DNA of 64,000 nucleotides from Tenebrio molitor (GCF_963966145.1 NC_091049.1:11780001-11844000), one strand, 5' to 3'. Counted from the stretch's first letter, positions 53,393-64,000 are shown. Translations and numbers: made by a program. The notes: a model not told the origin generated them from the sequence alone.

Positions 53393-54650
53393 TATACCGG
53401 GTGATTCAGTTTGGTATTCGCGGCCCTATATCTTTCTTGTTTTAAGAAAAAAGTATAGCAAACCATATATATTTGTAAATCGCTTGTGAAACTACAATAG
53501 ATGATGTTGTCAAATCTTCTCTACGATGTCAAAGTTAAGACAAGTCAACTTTTTTTTTAAATAGTACACTATACATTTCTTAGCCTATTCTTGTAAAGCT
53601 TTTTTTTCTACTTTTGAATGTGTAAAAAAAGTTGACACTTACATCAGAAAAAAATCGAGAAAAATAATAAAATATTATTTAATTTATTCGAAAGCGTTAT
53701 TTTCTAAAAAGAGCTTACTAGCTCTTACTAGCCAAACATTTGTAAATTCGCATTATGTTGGTTCCCTGCATGTCACTATTTACAAGACAACCACGTAGCC
53801 AAAAAATAAAATGATTTGAGCTTGTTTGTTTCACGCCTCGGGTGCGCCTCGGCCAGAAAACTGAGACTCGGACGAAATACCAAATCCATACTGAATTTAC
53901 TATGCTAAATTCGCGTTATGTTGGTTCGCTGCATCTTACTATTTTAAGAATTACATAGCCAAAAAAAATTATTTGACAGTGAAATACCCGATCCATCCTG
54001 AATTTGCTTTATTCGAATATTAGAATACACTTTACACTTATTCGAATTTTACATAGTCACCTATTCAAATATTCGAATAATTCGAATACGATTCCCAAGA
54101 CTTATCATGTCATTCATGCAGTATCAAAATTCAACTACATATTTTCATCGTGTATGTATTCAAAGCGGTATAGTCAGGAAGAAGTTAGGTTTCGAAGCCA
54201 GATGTCATATCATAGTTATTTATTTAAATGTAGGTTATAACATAGCTGTTTATTTAAATGTAGGTACGTTAATAATTGACGCTATTAATGTCAAAATTCA
54301 ATTGTCTCCATGGCTAACTAGCTCTTTTTAGAAAATAACACTTTCGAATAAATTAAATCATATTTTATTTTTTTTCTCGATTTTTTCTTATTGCAAGTGT
54401 CAACTTTTTTTACACATTCAACTGTAGAAAAAAAAGCTTTACAAGAATAGACTAAGAAATGTATAATGTACTATTTAAAAAAAAAAAGTTGACTGTCTTA
54501 ACATTGACATATGTCATCGTAGAGAAGATTTGACAACGTCACCTATTGTAGTTTCATAAGCGATTTACAAATATATATGGTTTGCTATACTTTTTTCTTA
54601 AAATAAAAAAGATATAGGGGCGCGAATACCAATCTGAATCACCCGGTATA
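53393..54650. mobile_element. TIR element with about 330-bp inverted ends
   Basis: The ends read TATACCGGGTGATTCAG and its near complement. Pairing continues about 330 bp inward (shared AGAAGATTTGACAAC, CTTTACAAGAATAG and TTCGAATAAATTAAAT), making it a giant hairpin. TA at the edges suggests Tc1/mariner. The centre holds an imperfect direct repeat (53743 and 53904, core TTATGTTGGTT, period about 161 bp). No transposase frame. Confidence 0.75.
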
Positions 54651-55097
54651 CTTAGTCAAGTGTTGTAGGCAGCATTCTACAATAATTATGAAATAAAATT
54701 GTAAAGTTCTTAATTGTCCATATAAATGATGAAACTCTCCAAATTTAATTCATTCTAAAAAAATAATGTTTGTCGGATTTCTTTTCCTTGGCCTATTTCT
54801 ACGTCTTAAAATTCGCATTTTTAAAACCACATTGTCACACATTAAAATTTTACGTTTGTTCGACCACCCCATTTTCTACGAGACTGTATGACTAGTTACC
54901 GACGACCCTATCGTCATCGCCATTCTCTCGCCGCGCCGTGCCGCTAGCACAAATCGGCACGTAGGACACCCAACCCTCGCCGGACGCATCGCCCGCACCG
55001 CGTCGGATCGGCCACGCCGGCCGGTTCGTAACATTGGTCGCTCACGCAGGACATAGTGTTAGTAAGGGTTATACTTATAACTATATAAACTAATAAC
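54651..55097. other. Noncoding; GC-rich patch 54900-55040
   Basis: No gene seen. A 140-bp island rich in CpG (CGCCGCGCCGTGCCG, CGGCCACGCCGGCCGG) stands out in AT-rich DNA. It could be the end of an unknown element or a promoter patch; nothing further supports either. Confidence 0.3.
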
Positions 55098-56107
55098 ATG
55101 CAAATCTTACAACATTTTCTTTTAATATTTTTTTTCTGCAGTGGGTCCACCACAATGCACCCAAAAGTACAAAGTAGAATGGAAAATTGCCACATTGAAA
55201 CAAGATGTCCCCATTTAATTTTAATTCGTTGTGTGTGCCATTCTCTACAATTGGCCATATCCAAGGCTAGTGAGACTTTGCCAAGAAATATTGAGTTTTT
55301 AATCAAGGAAACATACAGTTAATTTCAAAATTATCGAGTACACCTCAAAAATCAAGAAGTCGATTTATTACAGTTTTTTCAACAATGTAAAAATGCCTTT
55401 TTGAAATTTGAGTGTCATGTTTTTTATATACAGTATGAGTCAATTGTGGGGTATTTCTAAAATGGTCTTTGATGCAACCAAAAATACTAATTCCAGCATT
55501 CACTAGATCTGTAATTTAAAAAAATTAAAACATTAATCCATGATTGCATTGCTTTGAGAATTGTCAACTTTGCCTTGACAGTTTTGCTAAAACTTGGTTA
55601 TGAACTCTTATGACTCAAACAATGAGAAAGTGGACATGGTTTCTCATGTACGGGGTACCTATGTCGTAAAAATGCCATGGTCGCTGCAGATCTGTATCTA
55701 CAGAAGTATCCAAATTGCAGCCACATTTCTATTTATTTAATTTTTTTACAAAATGAGTTAGCCCTTATTATTGGAACAGTTGGATGTGAATAAATGAACA
55801 AGACAACAACGTAAAGGGGTTCTAGCAACGCCTTTAGATTTGTTTCTTGTGGGAAAGAGTCTACCAAACACCTGTACTTACGATTGATGAACTCAAAGAA
55901 TTCGTGATGAGTGCATGGCCATAACGCCAGACATTACACAACGTTCAAAGGTCCTTTTTAAACAGGGTTGACGCGTGTTTACTCCAAAATGGAATGCATG
56001 TTGAACAATTTTTACTTTAGTTTTCTTTTTACGTTGTCATTTTGCTGATTAAATTTCCCACATTGTCATTTTGACGTTTGTAGCCAAAATAGTTATTTAA
56101 GATATAA

Positions 56108-56209
56108 GTGTAAAAAGTTATCCTTTATTGCACGAACGGGTTTAAAATACGACCGAACTACGAGGGAGTATTTTAAAAGATGTGAGTGCAACAAAGGAAC
56201 TTTTTACAC
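56108..56209. repeat. 102-bp hairpin
   Basis: GTGTAAAAAGTTATCCTTTA pairs with the reverse complement of AAAGGAACTTTTTACAC (arms about 25 bp, few mismatches). Small foldback unit inside the mariner derivative. Confidence 0.5.
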
Positions 56210-56570
56210 GTATGTCTTACAACATTTTATCTACGATCGTGAGATCATCACACCGGTTTCAACATAAATTTGTATAAAATAATTATCATTGGTTCAATAT
56301 TTCATGAATAACCAAAGTCGTTTGAGAACCACGTCGTTTAGCATCCTAAACAATGTTTCCAACAAATTCGATTGTTGTATTCTGACAGTTCTGTGCCATA
56401 AAAGCGAGAAATCGTGCTCTAAAACTTTTAGAGAACGATTCCGTCAGTTTCTCTAAACGTCAACTTTGACAACGATTTTTAGTGCAAAAAGTGCCTACTT
56501 TTTATGCGATCGTAGATAAACGCAATTTTGATTCAATATATTATTTATATTAAACACAGTGGGCCGTATG

Positions 56571-56711
56571 ATTTCCCTTTCATTAAAGTTAAAGAATGTC
56601 GTTAAATTGTTTTGTCTCTGTCTAACATAGTGCTTGGCATATACTCTCACTTTGTCTAATCAATTATTTAGCTAATGAAAGGCTTAACGAATGGGAAATC
56701 ATACGGCCCAA
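56571..56711. repeat. MITE, about 141 bp
   Basis: GGGCCGTATGATTTCCC at the left pairs with GGGAAATCATACGGCCC at the right; pairing continues through TTCATTAA. The end type resembles PIF/Harbinger-like MITEs; duplication not clear. Confidence 0.7.
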
Positions 56712-56861
56712 TATCAAGCAGTAAGTGGACTTAGTATTTTTGGTTGCTTCTAAGAAAATTTCAGAAATACCCCACAATTGACTCATACTGTAGGTTAGGT
56801 AAGTTTGACAACATAAAATGTCGTTGATTTAAGAACACCATAATAGTGTCTGTTTTATCCT

Positions 56862-56985
56862 CTGCACGGTGCTCTTGGCGATGTTATAATAGTGGACTAC
56901 CCTTCGGATCGACCACTTTTCTTCTAATTTGGAAAAAATGAGAACTTTCGCGTTTTCGGTTAGATTAGATATTTTGTTTGTCAAA
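56862..56985 (-). pseudogene. Tc1-type transposase N-terminus
   Basis: The minus strand reads a helix-turn-helix, KLEEKWSIRR followed by VVHYYNIAKSTVQRI, the form expected for Tc1-type DNA-binding domains. The start codon position is ATA rather than ATG. It is the more complete relative of the fragment at 568-757. The reading continues into KQTLLWCS-like decay and is then cut by the nested mariner element. Confidence 0.65.
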
Positions 56986-58165
56986 ATTGACATTGATCAT
57001 TGACAAGAAATGTAAGTGCTTTTTACACTGTAGAAAATTAGGTGTACTCTATCATTTTGAAATTAACTGTACAATTGGTTTAGCCATTCATCTGTAAGAC
57101 AACTACAATATCAGCAGATTTATGGGTTAACTAATTATAGAGGAAAACCTTTAAAAATTCCTAAGTTATCAGGCACAAGGTGGATTTCCATTGAGCCTGC
57201 TGTTCAGAGAATTTTGCAACAATGGGACTCTCTCAAAGCCGATTTTGACGTGGTAAGAGTAAAGGAGAATTGCTACACTGCTGAAATGCTCTATTGTATG
57301 TTTAAGGATAATGGGAACAAAGTTTATTTAACTTTCCTACTTTCAATTTTGACGTTGGTGCAAAAATATATAAAAGTTCTACTGCAGATGTGACTCGCTT
57401 ATTATCAACATACCTTAGACCCTAATCCTTATTTAGGGTTTTGTTTTGAAAATGCATGTGTTAAAGCTAATATTCAAGGGCAAAACAAAGCTGATTTAAA
57501 ATCCCGTTTAGTTACAAGCACACATTAAAAAACAGGCTCCCTGAAAACGTCAAAATTTTACAAAAAATGAACTTGTTCTCTGTTAGTGAGTGCTTACGGC
57601 CTAATAAATTACCAATTCTTGAAATTGCACAACAATTTTAGAATGATGACCAAGTGTTGACACAAACTGAACATCAGTGGAACAATTTCCATCTAGTTCT
57701 AGTTCAATGGAGTGAGACTACAAACACAGAACTTTTTTGGGTGGAAGTCGCCCTTTATAGCGATGCATCTAATTTTCTGATATACTAAATTTGGCATTCA
57801 AGATTTTATGTTTACCACACTCGAATGCAGATGCCAAACGCGTGTTCAGGGTCATGAATATTGTAAAAAATAAATTAAGTAATAAAATTAAGCTACCATT
57901 ATTGAACAATATTTTAAATATAAAATTTGGTTTGAAAAGGGTAGGGAAATATTGCAATAACTACCTACTATCGGATCATATTATAAAAGTTATTGATACC
58001 AAAGAGTCTCATTGTAAAGAGACTGAAAACTTGTGCAATTATAAGCAATTATTAGAAGATATTGATGAGTGTTTTCATTAAGATTTATTTGTGTTTACTA
58101 CATTTTTTTTTGTTATTCATACATACTTAATTATATTTTGTTTATAAAATATGTTTTGTATAATA

Positions 58166-58630
58166 TACCAGGTGATTTTAAATGATTGAGACTTTTTTTC
58201 TTAATTTGGGAACATTTTTTTTCATAAATTATTTTGGTAAACTTGATACCTTAATCAATACATTGGAGTACGTACTATTGGGGACACGGAAAACTGGGCA
58301 GATGTGTCATTCAGTTGTCAAAATTTCTAAACCATACCTTAGCTACTCATAACCAAGCTTAAGTTAATTTGACAGTTTTTTTGAAAATATTAATCATAAT
58401 GACGGTAAAGGTGCATTTTCAATGACACTTTTTGGATTGACAATAACAGACTGCCCAGGATTCCATGTCCCTCATTGTACATCATTTTGACATTTTATGT
58501 ATTAATAAATTGTGTCAAATAGGCGAGGGCGCCTATGTTTATGTCAACTATCACATTAAAAAGCAGAATAACCAACAATAATATTACCAACCTATGAAAA
58601 AAAGTCACATTCATTTAAAATCACCCGGTA
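58166..58630. mobile_element. Mariner-type MITE (465 bp)
   Basis: TACCAGGTGATTTTAAATGA pairs with TCATTTAAAATCACCCGGTA over about 43 bp, with TA ends. No coding frame. It follows the hAT remnant closely but lies outside it. Confidence 0.75.
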
Positions 58631-59574
58631 TGTTGTTTGTTTTATTTAACAATTAAAATACCAATTTATAAACACAATCATGAACTGCAAAAAGTGTATG
58701 TATTCGAAGTTGCCGACTTGGGGTCGCATCGCATGGATATACCTATGCCAGAACACGTCAGTGGCTGGCAAAAAAAGTTAGGCATCATTTAAATGTGTCA
58801 TTAAAGTATTAATTACACATTTGTATTTTGACGTGAAGTGAAGGTAATGGCTAGTTTTTATTGCCGGTCATTGTACGCTACCTAGTATTGGCCCATTGGC
58901 TTGGCATTGGGGAAATTGGGGTTTCTAAAAATCTGGTGATTTCTAGCTACTTTCTAATGTCACTATTGTGAATTTTCGTATCAGCCTGTTGGCAACACTG
59001 ACTTGAATCGCCTTGTACATACGTAACGTAACCTACAACTTTGTCGCTGTTGATCATAGACAAATTAACCACTACGGGGAGACGAATCATAACATAGGAC
59101 TAAACGAGAAACTTCTAACACCAGCGACCTCATGCGCAACAGGCATGCGCCTTTATTGAAAATTAGATTTCTCGGTGAACTATTTATTAGAGGTTAGAGT
59201 TGCTTCCAAAATTTGAATGATTTGTCCACAGGCTGGTGGTTTTTGTCATTACTTATCAAAAATTGTAGTAAACAAAGAATTTTCAATTGGTAAGTGATTT
59301 TTTTTTCTGTAAGTAATGCAACAAAGTTAACTGTGTTCTAATTATTCTTAGATATCATCTTGTTGGGAGTGAAAGCAGTGAAACAATCAATCTACAAGAG
59401 TAGTCTTGAATAATTATGGTAGCATCTAAATTTACATGTAACTATGAAAAAAAGTATTTTGAATTGGTAAGTAAATTTGGTGTAATACGACAAAGTTAAC
59501 TTTTCTTCCAATTATTCTTAGTTATCGTCTTGTTGGAGTGAAACAACCTAACCAAACAAGTTTCAATTAAAAAT
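58631..59574. other. Noncoding, with a direct repeat at 59277-59560
   Basis: No gene seen. Two copies of about 105 bp (59277-59390 and 59455-59560, shared words ACAAAGTTAACT and AATTATTCTTAG) lie in the same direction with period about 178 bp, immediately before the SINE. Confidence 0.45.
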
Positions 59575-59587
59575 AGGTACCTATTGT

Positions 59588-59876
59588 CTATCAGGGACTG
59601 ACGGCAGGGTGGTGGAAGGAAGAGCGACACTCTTCCGACACCACAGCGAGGTCAGCAGGGTTCGAATCCCAGGCTGGATGGGCCTCCCATGGATGTTGTG
59701 TGTTGTTGTATTCGTGTTGTGTCGTCCAGAAAAGGAGAAGACAGAGGGTGGGCGTGGGTAGCCGGGGAAAGTACTCCGAAACCCCTCCGCACCACATAAA
59801 GGAAAAATGAGAAAAACAAGCCGACCGCAAAGGTACCTGATAGGCCAAGTGGTGAAAGGGAAAAGGCTAAAAAAAA
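59588..59876 (+). mobile_element. tRNA-derived SINE with 13-bp target duplication
   Basis: An identical 13-bp duplication AGGTACCTATTGT flanks the element (59575-59587 and 59877-59889). The body has a clear pol III B box (GGTTCGAATCC, about 59659) and an A-box-like segment about 50 bp upstream. A GC-rich body and a short A-rich tail (GGCTAAAAAAAA) follow. The perfect duplication suggests recent insertion. It depends on a LINE's enzymes. Confidence 0.8.
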
Positions 59877-60010
59877 AGGTACCTATTGTGCAATACACAT
59901 AATGTGATATACCTGGTTATCTATTCACTAAGTTAAAAATGTTATAGAAATAGGTGTGGTGTAGTTTATAATTCTGTGATAATGGCGTTAAGAAAAACAC
60001 ATTGGGGAGT

Positions 60011-60601
60011 TTTAATAAAAGGTAGCAAATGCTTTTGCTAGCTATTTTATAAGCAATTGCTTTAAGTGATATTAATAAAAAATGTAGTAAACGCTAGTGA
60101 GACCTGGCTAGCAAATGCTTTTGCTCGTTTTAGAAAGCATTTGCTTGACGATATTAGGATATGCTTCTTTTACTATTAATAAATAATAAAGTTTAGCATT
60201 TACTTGAAATATTAAGCAATTGCTAGGATAAATGAAAATATTGTTGGGATATGTGGCTGATCCAGGTATAAAAAATAAAATTATTCAAAGAGTAATTGTG
60301 TTAACCGATTTATAGGATTTCAAACTGGGATAGCTGAACTCATGGGAGTAAGTCAACCAGGTATATCGAACGTTGTAAAATATGTCACGGGAAAAATTAT
60401 AGACAAGGCACCACTTTGGATACGACTACATTTTTCTGGCAGCCCTGCGTTGAACGGCAAGCAATTACTTGTCAAGTAATTAGCATATGCTTTCGTCAAG
60501 ACGATGTTTATTAATACCAAAACAAGCAATTGCTAGAAGCAAAAGCTTTTACTTTAAAGCAAATGCTAATGCTAAATAGCAAATGCTAGGAAGCATTTGC
60601 T
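60011..60601. mobile_element. PIF/Harbinger derivative with GCAAATGCTT repeats
   Basis: Both ends are built from many copies of AGCAAATGCTT/AAGCATTTGCT and AGCAATTGCT, largely inverted relative to each other (left 60020-60240, right 60445-60605). The centre carries a HARBI1-like HTH scrap. The exact ends and duplication are unresolved. It lies directly upstream of the THAP finger of P8. Confidence 0.5.
60315..60430 (+). pseudogene. HARBI1-like helix-turn-helix fragment
   Basis: After an acceptor-like TTTATAG the frame reads GFQTGIAELMGVSQPGISNV then KIIDKAPLWIRL, the HTH just before the catalytic domain in Harbinger transposases. No catalytic part follows. It identifies the surrounding element as Harbinger-type. 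Confidence 0.6.
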
Positions 60602-61936
60602 TATTTTTATTAATATCACCCAATATTCTTGTGTTGCTGCATCATGTCCAAACAAAATTATTACTGGAAGTGGATTAAAAGTCACTAAACATTTTTTTGC
60701 GATTCCAAATGCTGCTATTGAAAAAAGAAAAACTTGGTTCAATACAATTAATGAACATGAAGGTACAACATTAAATTACATGTCCAACGAACGAAAATAC
60801 CTCTGTGAAGATCATTTTTCAGATCAAAGTTTTACAAACACAAGTAAAGATCGTTTTAACAAATTTGCAACGCCAACAATATTTTAAAAAAATAACCATC
60901 CTCAAAACAAAATTAATGTTTTACAAAATATTATTTTGAAAAATCCAGATAATTCCAGTCTTGTGTCTGGAGTGCCGCCCACTGACATTGTTTGTACACC
61001 TATTAATATGTAGATACGCGAACATTCGAAAACGTCCTTTGTCACCACAAACCCCTAAAAAATCTAAACGTGGTAGATATTCAATAATGAAAGATATTAA
61101 TTGCAAGACTACAGTAGAATTAACCCCAAGAAAGAAAAAAAAATTTTTTTAAATATAAAACAGAAAATCCAGATTTGCAAATTAAAAAATTCTTTGATTA
61201 AATCCAAAAATGTAATTAAAAGTTTAAGTCAACTGTCGGGTGCCTCACTATTTCAGGACTTTGAGAAAAATTTAAATCCAGTGGGTCTCAATTTAAAAAT
61301 TGTAAAAGAAAAATAAATTCTTGGACACCTGCTGACAAGGGTTTTGCACTGACGCTTTACAAGAGAGGTCCTAGGTGTTATAGATTTTTATCCAAAATAT
61401 TAAAATTGCCATCGAAATCCACGTTGCAAAAAAATTTGAGAAATATAGGTAAGTACCTTTTCATCTCTTGGACATATTGTCCAAAGAAATTTCAAAAAAA
61501 CATAATTCGGATAAATTTTGCACCCTTTCTTTTGATGAGGTATCTTTGTCTGCAGATTTGACTACACCGTGAAGCTTCAGATCTGATAATAGGATATGAA
61601 GATCTGGGGTTATTGGGGAGGACTAAAGATATGGCAAAAAATGCATTGGTATTTATGGTGCAAGGTTTGCGAAAAAGTTGGAAGCAGCCTGTTGCGTATT
61701 ATTTTGTAAAAAATAGTGTCAAAGCCAATTATTTAAAACAAATAATATGTAAAGTAATAAGTGAACTACAATCTCGAGGTTTTAAAGTGGTTGCAACTGT
61801 ATGCGATCAAGGTTCCACAAATGTATCCGCCATACATAAGTTACAAAAAACAACATGAGTGGACGAAAGACAAGGGCCATATTTTTTTGTAAATAATAAC
61901 AAAGTTATAACTTTTTTTAATACACCTCATTTATTA

Positions 61937-62002
61937 AAAAATACTCGGAATGCACTGGCCCGTTATAATGTTATAACGGGCCAGTGCATTCCGAGTATTT
62001 TT
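61937..62002. repeat. Perfect 32-bp-arm palindrome in coding sequence
   Basis: Bases 61937-61968 are exactly repeated in reverse complement at 61971-62002, with only TG between. The left arm encodes P8's KNTRNALARY, so the right arm is an inverted duplication of transposase coding DNA. The frame stays open through it. Confidence 0.9.
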
Positions 62003-62108
62003 GCAAACAACAATGTAGCAAAATTTCAGCACATTATTGATGCCTACCAAATTGACAAAACGAAACGATTTCGGATGTTATATAAGATACGCGAATGTTT
62101 TTTAAATA

Positions 62109-63630
62109 CACTGACCACCAAAATTAACGCATCACTTGTATTTTTATGGTTTTTTTGAAAAGTTTTATTTTAAAGCAAAAAATTGTTATACACACTGAAA
62201 ATAGAGGAAAAACATAGATCATTCTACAAGAGTAATTAAAATTTCCAGCCACTGTGCACAAAAATGAGCAAAAATATCGTTTTTGCTGTTTTTAAATTTA
62301 CTCGAAAATATTTTTTTAGTAACAGTAGAAAACTTGAATCAGTATTGACATCAATCTTCATTTACTTTTAACATGGGCGATATTAGGAACAACTTCGCAT
62401 TTAAAAAGTCTGTGCAAGTGCTTTTGTTAGCTCAGAATTAAGAGAGTCGGAGAACTATTGCATATCACTTTGGTATGAACCAATCTACCGTATTTAAAGT
62501 TCTAAGAAGACATCGGGAAACTGGACGGCACACAAGGAGGCGGGGACAAGGCCGAAAATGGATCACATCACCTCACCAGGACCAATACTTAAGGTTAATA
62601 AGCATTAGAGAAGGGTTTCTCACTACTCTCCGACTTCAAGATCGCATGTTAGACGATATGCACTCCGCCTGGGTGAAAATACTGTTAGAAAATGACTAAA
62701 GGAGGATCAAATACATCCGAGAAGACCAGCCACTGTATCCAAGTTAACTGCAGCTCTTCGGAAGGCCCGTTTAAACTTTGCATTAGAACATGTCAATTGG
62801 GTCGAACAAGATTGGCGCAGAGTTTTGGCCTTCGATGAATCCAGGTTCTGTCTATACAAGTCTGACCGACAGGTAATAGTGTATAGACGACCTGGTGAGT
62901 GATATGCGCAGTGTAATTTCGTTACTAAAGAGAGTTTTGGGGGAGGGTCAATAATGGTATGGATGGGAATATCTTCAGACGTTGTGACAGAATTTGTGGT
63001 TTTAGATAGAGGCAATTTAAATGCACATCGATATAGCACGAACATCTTGGAACCTATTGTTGTACCTTATGCCCCATTCGTAGGGCAAGACTTCATTTAT
63101 ATGCAGGATAATAGACGGCCACATTTGCAAGGGTAATTTCCGACTAATTTAGGACTATTGAAATATCAGTTATGAAGTGGCCAGCACGTAACCCTGACCA
63201 CAACTCAATGGAACACTTATGGGATAATATGGAAAAACTGTTACAGGCAATGTAAGGTCGTCCAAATCACTTCAGTCAGCTAACAAGAGCACTTCTGAAT
63301 ATTTGGCAAAATATAGGCTAAAATCATAAGAGAAACCTCATTTTTAACATGCCACTACCTTATTGAGCTACAATTAACGCTAGAGGGGACAATACAAGAT
63401 TTCAGGAAAATAATCTTTAAATTTCGATTTCTCATTTTTACTCGTGATGTTACCTTTTCGAATTTTTGTATTTTTTTTACATTTATGTGCTCTTTTTTGT
63501 AAGAAAATGTGTTGAAAATAACTCCCAGGGTTCAGCTGTTATTGTTGTTAACATATTTTTTTTTAATATTTCAAAACTTGCTTTTTTAATTAAAAAAATC
63601 AAAGTGATGCGTTAATTTTGGAGTTCAGTG
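62109..63630 (+). mobile_element. Tc1-type element inserted in P8
   Basis: The ends CACTGACCACCAAAATTAAC and the right GTTAATTTTGGAGTTCAGTG pair over about 27 bp. TA lies outside both (62107-62108, 63631-63632). P8's reading resumes directly after it (CFLN then INNPSNRALK). It contains a decayed transposase of normal Tc1 length. Confidence 0.85.
62374..63320 (+). pseudogene. Tc1-like transposase, multiply broken
   Basis: The ATG at 62374 reads MGDIRNNFAFKKSVQVLLLA, then after a stop RTIAYHFGMNQSTVFKVLRR (first HTH) and RRRGQGRKWITSPHQDQYLR (GRPR-type hook and second HTH). The catalytic D lies in VLAFDESRFCLYKSDRQ and the second in YMQDNRRPH; the acid E lies in NPDHNSMEHLWDNMEKLL. FGGGSIMVWMGIS is conserved. 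Stops and shifts occur at about 62440, 62697, 62902 and 63134. A likely relic of a DD34E-type Tc1 element. Confidence 0.75.
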
Positions 63631-64000
63631 TATAAACAACCCATCGAATCGTGCCCTCAAAATGAAGGTATCTGTTGCAGCTAAAACAATGAGTGCCACA
63701 GTCGCTAGCGCAATTTGAATGTCCCAAAACTGGTCAACTTGTCAACGTAAAAATGAAATTCCAGGATGGGTGGATAAATAATATACGCGCATTCCGTGAA
63801 CTATGGAAAATGTGTCAAGCAGAGGGTTTTCAATATTTGCGTACACGGGCCGTTAACCAAGACTGTTTAGAAAATTTGTTTGCAATTATACGACAAAACG
63901 GAATGGCAAACACAAATCGTAGTTGCTACCAATACCAATTCACCCATACACTGAAGACAAGTGTTTTAATAGTTATTTATGTATTAAGGGCGTAATGAAG

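Larger units (their letters stand above)
55429..56792 (+). mobile_element. Mariner-type deletion derivative nested in the Tc1 element
   Basis: TACAGTATGAGTCAATTGTG and its complement form ends matching over about 70 bp, with TA at both edges. Inside, readings such as VDMVLMYGV and AADLYLQKYPNCSH (about 55630-55720) recall the N-terminal HTH (DUF4817-like) of some mariner transposases. A scrap near 55830-55990 recalls the C-terminus. The catalytic middle is deleted. Two hairpin units sit in its 3' half. Confidence 0.7.
55314..57071 (-). mobile_element. Tc1-type element inserted in the hAT gene
   Basis: TACAGTTAATTTCAAAATTA at the left and its complement at the right (57045-57071) form about 32-bp ends with few mismatches, each starting at TA. 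The hAT reading resumes at the right edge. The minus strand carries a transposase N-terminus (56862-56985). Most of the interior is replaced by a second element (55429-56792). Confidence 0.8.
55098..58081 (+). pseudogene. hAT (ZBED-like) transposase split by nested elements
   Basis: The first part reads RCPHLILIRCVCHSLQLAIS then SETLPRNIEFLIKETY and stops at 55314. It resumes at about 57072 as FSHSSVRQLQYQQIYGLTN, KIPKLSGTRWISIEPAVQRI and ENCYTAEMLYCMFKD. Decay follows, with scraps at 57590-57720. The dimerisation region (LPHSNADAKRVFRVMNIVKN, then KLPLLNNILNIKFGLKR) ends at 58081. Two frames and several stops make it inactive. It is the same broad family as 46205-47433 but a different lineage by eye. 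Confidence 0.75.
60603..63995 (+). pseudogene. P8: P-type THAP transposase, runs off the window
   Basis: A THAP finger is present (YSCVAASCPNK, then YLCEDHFSDQSF, then FATPTIF). A linker with frame changes leads to SWTPADKGFALTLYKRGPRC, an intron-like GTAAGT at 61448, and the first D in CTLSFDEVSLSADL. NALVFMVQGLRKSWKQPVAY and the second D in VCDQGSTNVSAI follow, then NTPHLLKNTRN. A 66-bp palindrome and a Tc1 element (62109-63630) interrupt. The frame resumes INNPSNRALKMKVSVAAKTM, and the catalytic NQDCLENLFAIIRQNG lies near 63853-63902. All four catalytic residues remain, but stops are numerous. The 5' side abuts a Harbinger derivative. Confidence 0.75.

Noticed and set aside
54900..55050. 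CpG-rich patch as a host promoter
   Set aside because: No gene follows; only a decayed hAT lies downstream.
1..64000. CRISPR arrays, bacterial operons, rRNA or functional tRNA genes
   Set aside because: None seen; direct repeats present are transposon parts, and the only tRNA-like sequence is the SINE head.

Overview
The window reads as a transposon-dense, AT-rich stretch of an animal genome, most likely an insect. The evidence is spliced transposase genes with GT/AG introns, six copies of THAP/P-type elements, BEL/Pao and gypsy retroelements, hAT, Tc1/mariner/IS630, MULE and PIF/Harbinger families, many TIR-bounded MITEs, a tRNA-derived SINE and a PHD-finger LINE. I see no convincing ordinary host gene; the only candidate is a short BESS-motif fragment near 48.1 kb. 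The species cannot be named from the sequence alone.

Layout. 0-2.7 kb: a Tc1 fragment, small inverted repeats and the 3' half of a P-type transposase gene (P1). 2.7-7.4 kb: a gypsy-type retroelement with no 5' LTR and most of reverse transcriptase deleted, ending in a 1.6-kb 3' LTR. 7.6-21.2 kb: a nest of P-type elements. Element PA carries an 805-bp GC-rich retroposon-like insert (13-bp target duplication). That insert carries P element PB (26-bp TIRs, 8-bp duplication). PB carries P element PC (28-bp TIRs), whose transposase frame is open except for one stop codon. An apparently intact five-exon hAT element (18034-20737, 8-bp duplication) sits in the 3' part of PA. 23.0-27.7 kb: a sixth P-type remnant (P7) cut by a BEL/Pao element whose two LTR copies face each other. 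27.8-33.9 kb: a possible Crypton-like fragment, an IS630/Tc1 transposase with a long D-E spacer, a Ginger/KRBA2-like integrase, a hAT scrap and a second BEL/Pao ruin. 34-41 kb: TIR elements and two DD41D-type mariner remnants. 41.3-46.2 kb: two different MULE transposase genes side by side, one with C2H2 fingers and one with FLYWCH, both pierced by MITEs. 46.2-48.4 kb: a hAT remnant, a MITE inside a MITE and the BESS fragment. 48.4-53.1 kb: a Jockey/CR1-group LINE. 53.4-59 kb: long-TIR mariner-like elements and a hAT gene split by a Tc1 element that is itself split by a mariner element. 59.6-64 kb: a recent SINE, a Harbinger derivative and P-type element P8, interrupted by a Tc1 element and running off the end.

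The genes do not form a pathway. The layout is a stratigraphy: insertion order can be read from target duplications and from host reading frames that resume after each insert. The youngest-looking layers are the hAT at 18-20.7 kb, the SINE at 59.6 kb and element PC. Limits: all family calls come from recognising motifs by eye. Ends without a seen duplication are approximate, and no database search or alignment was run.
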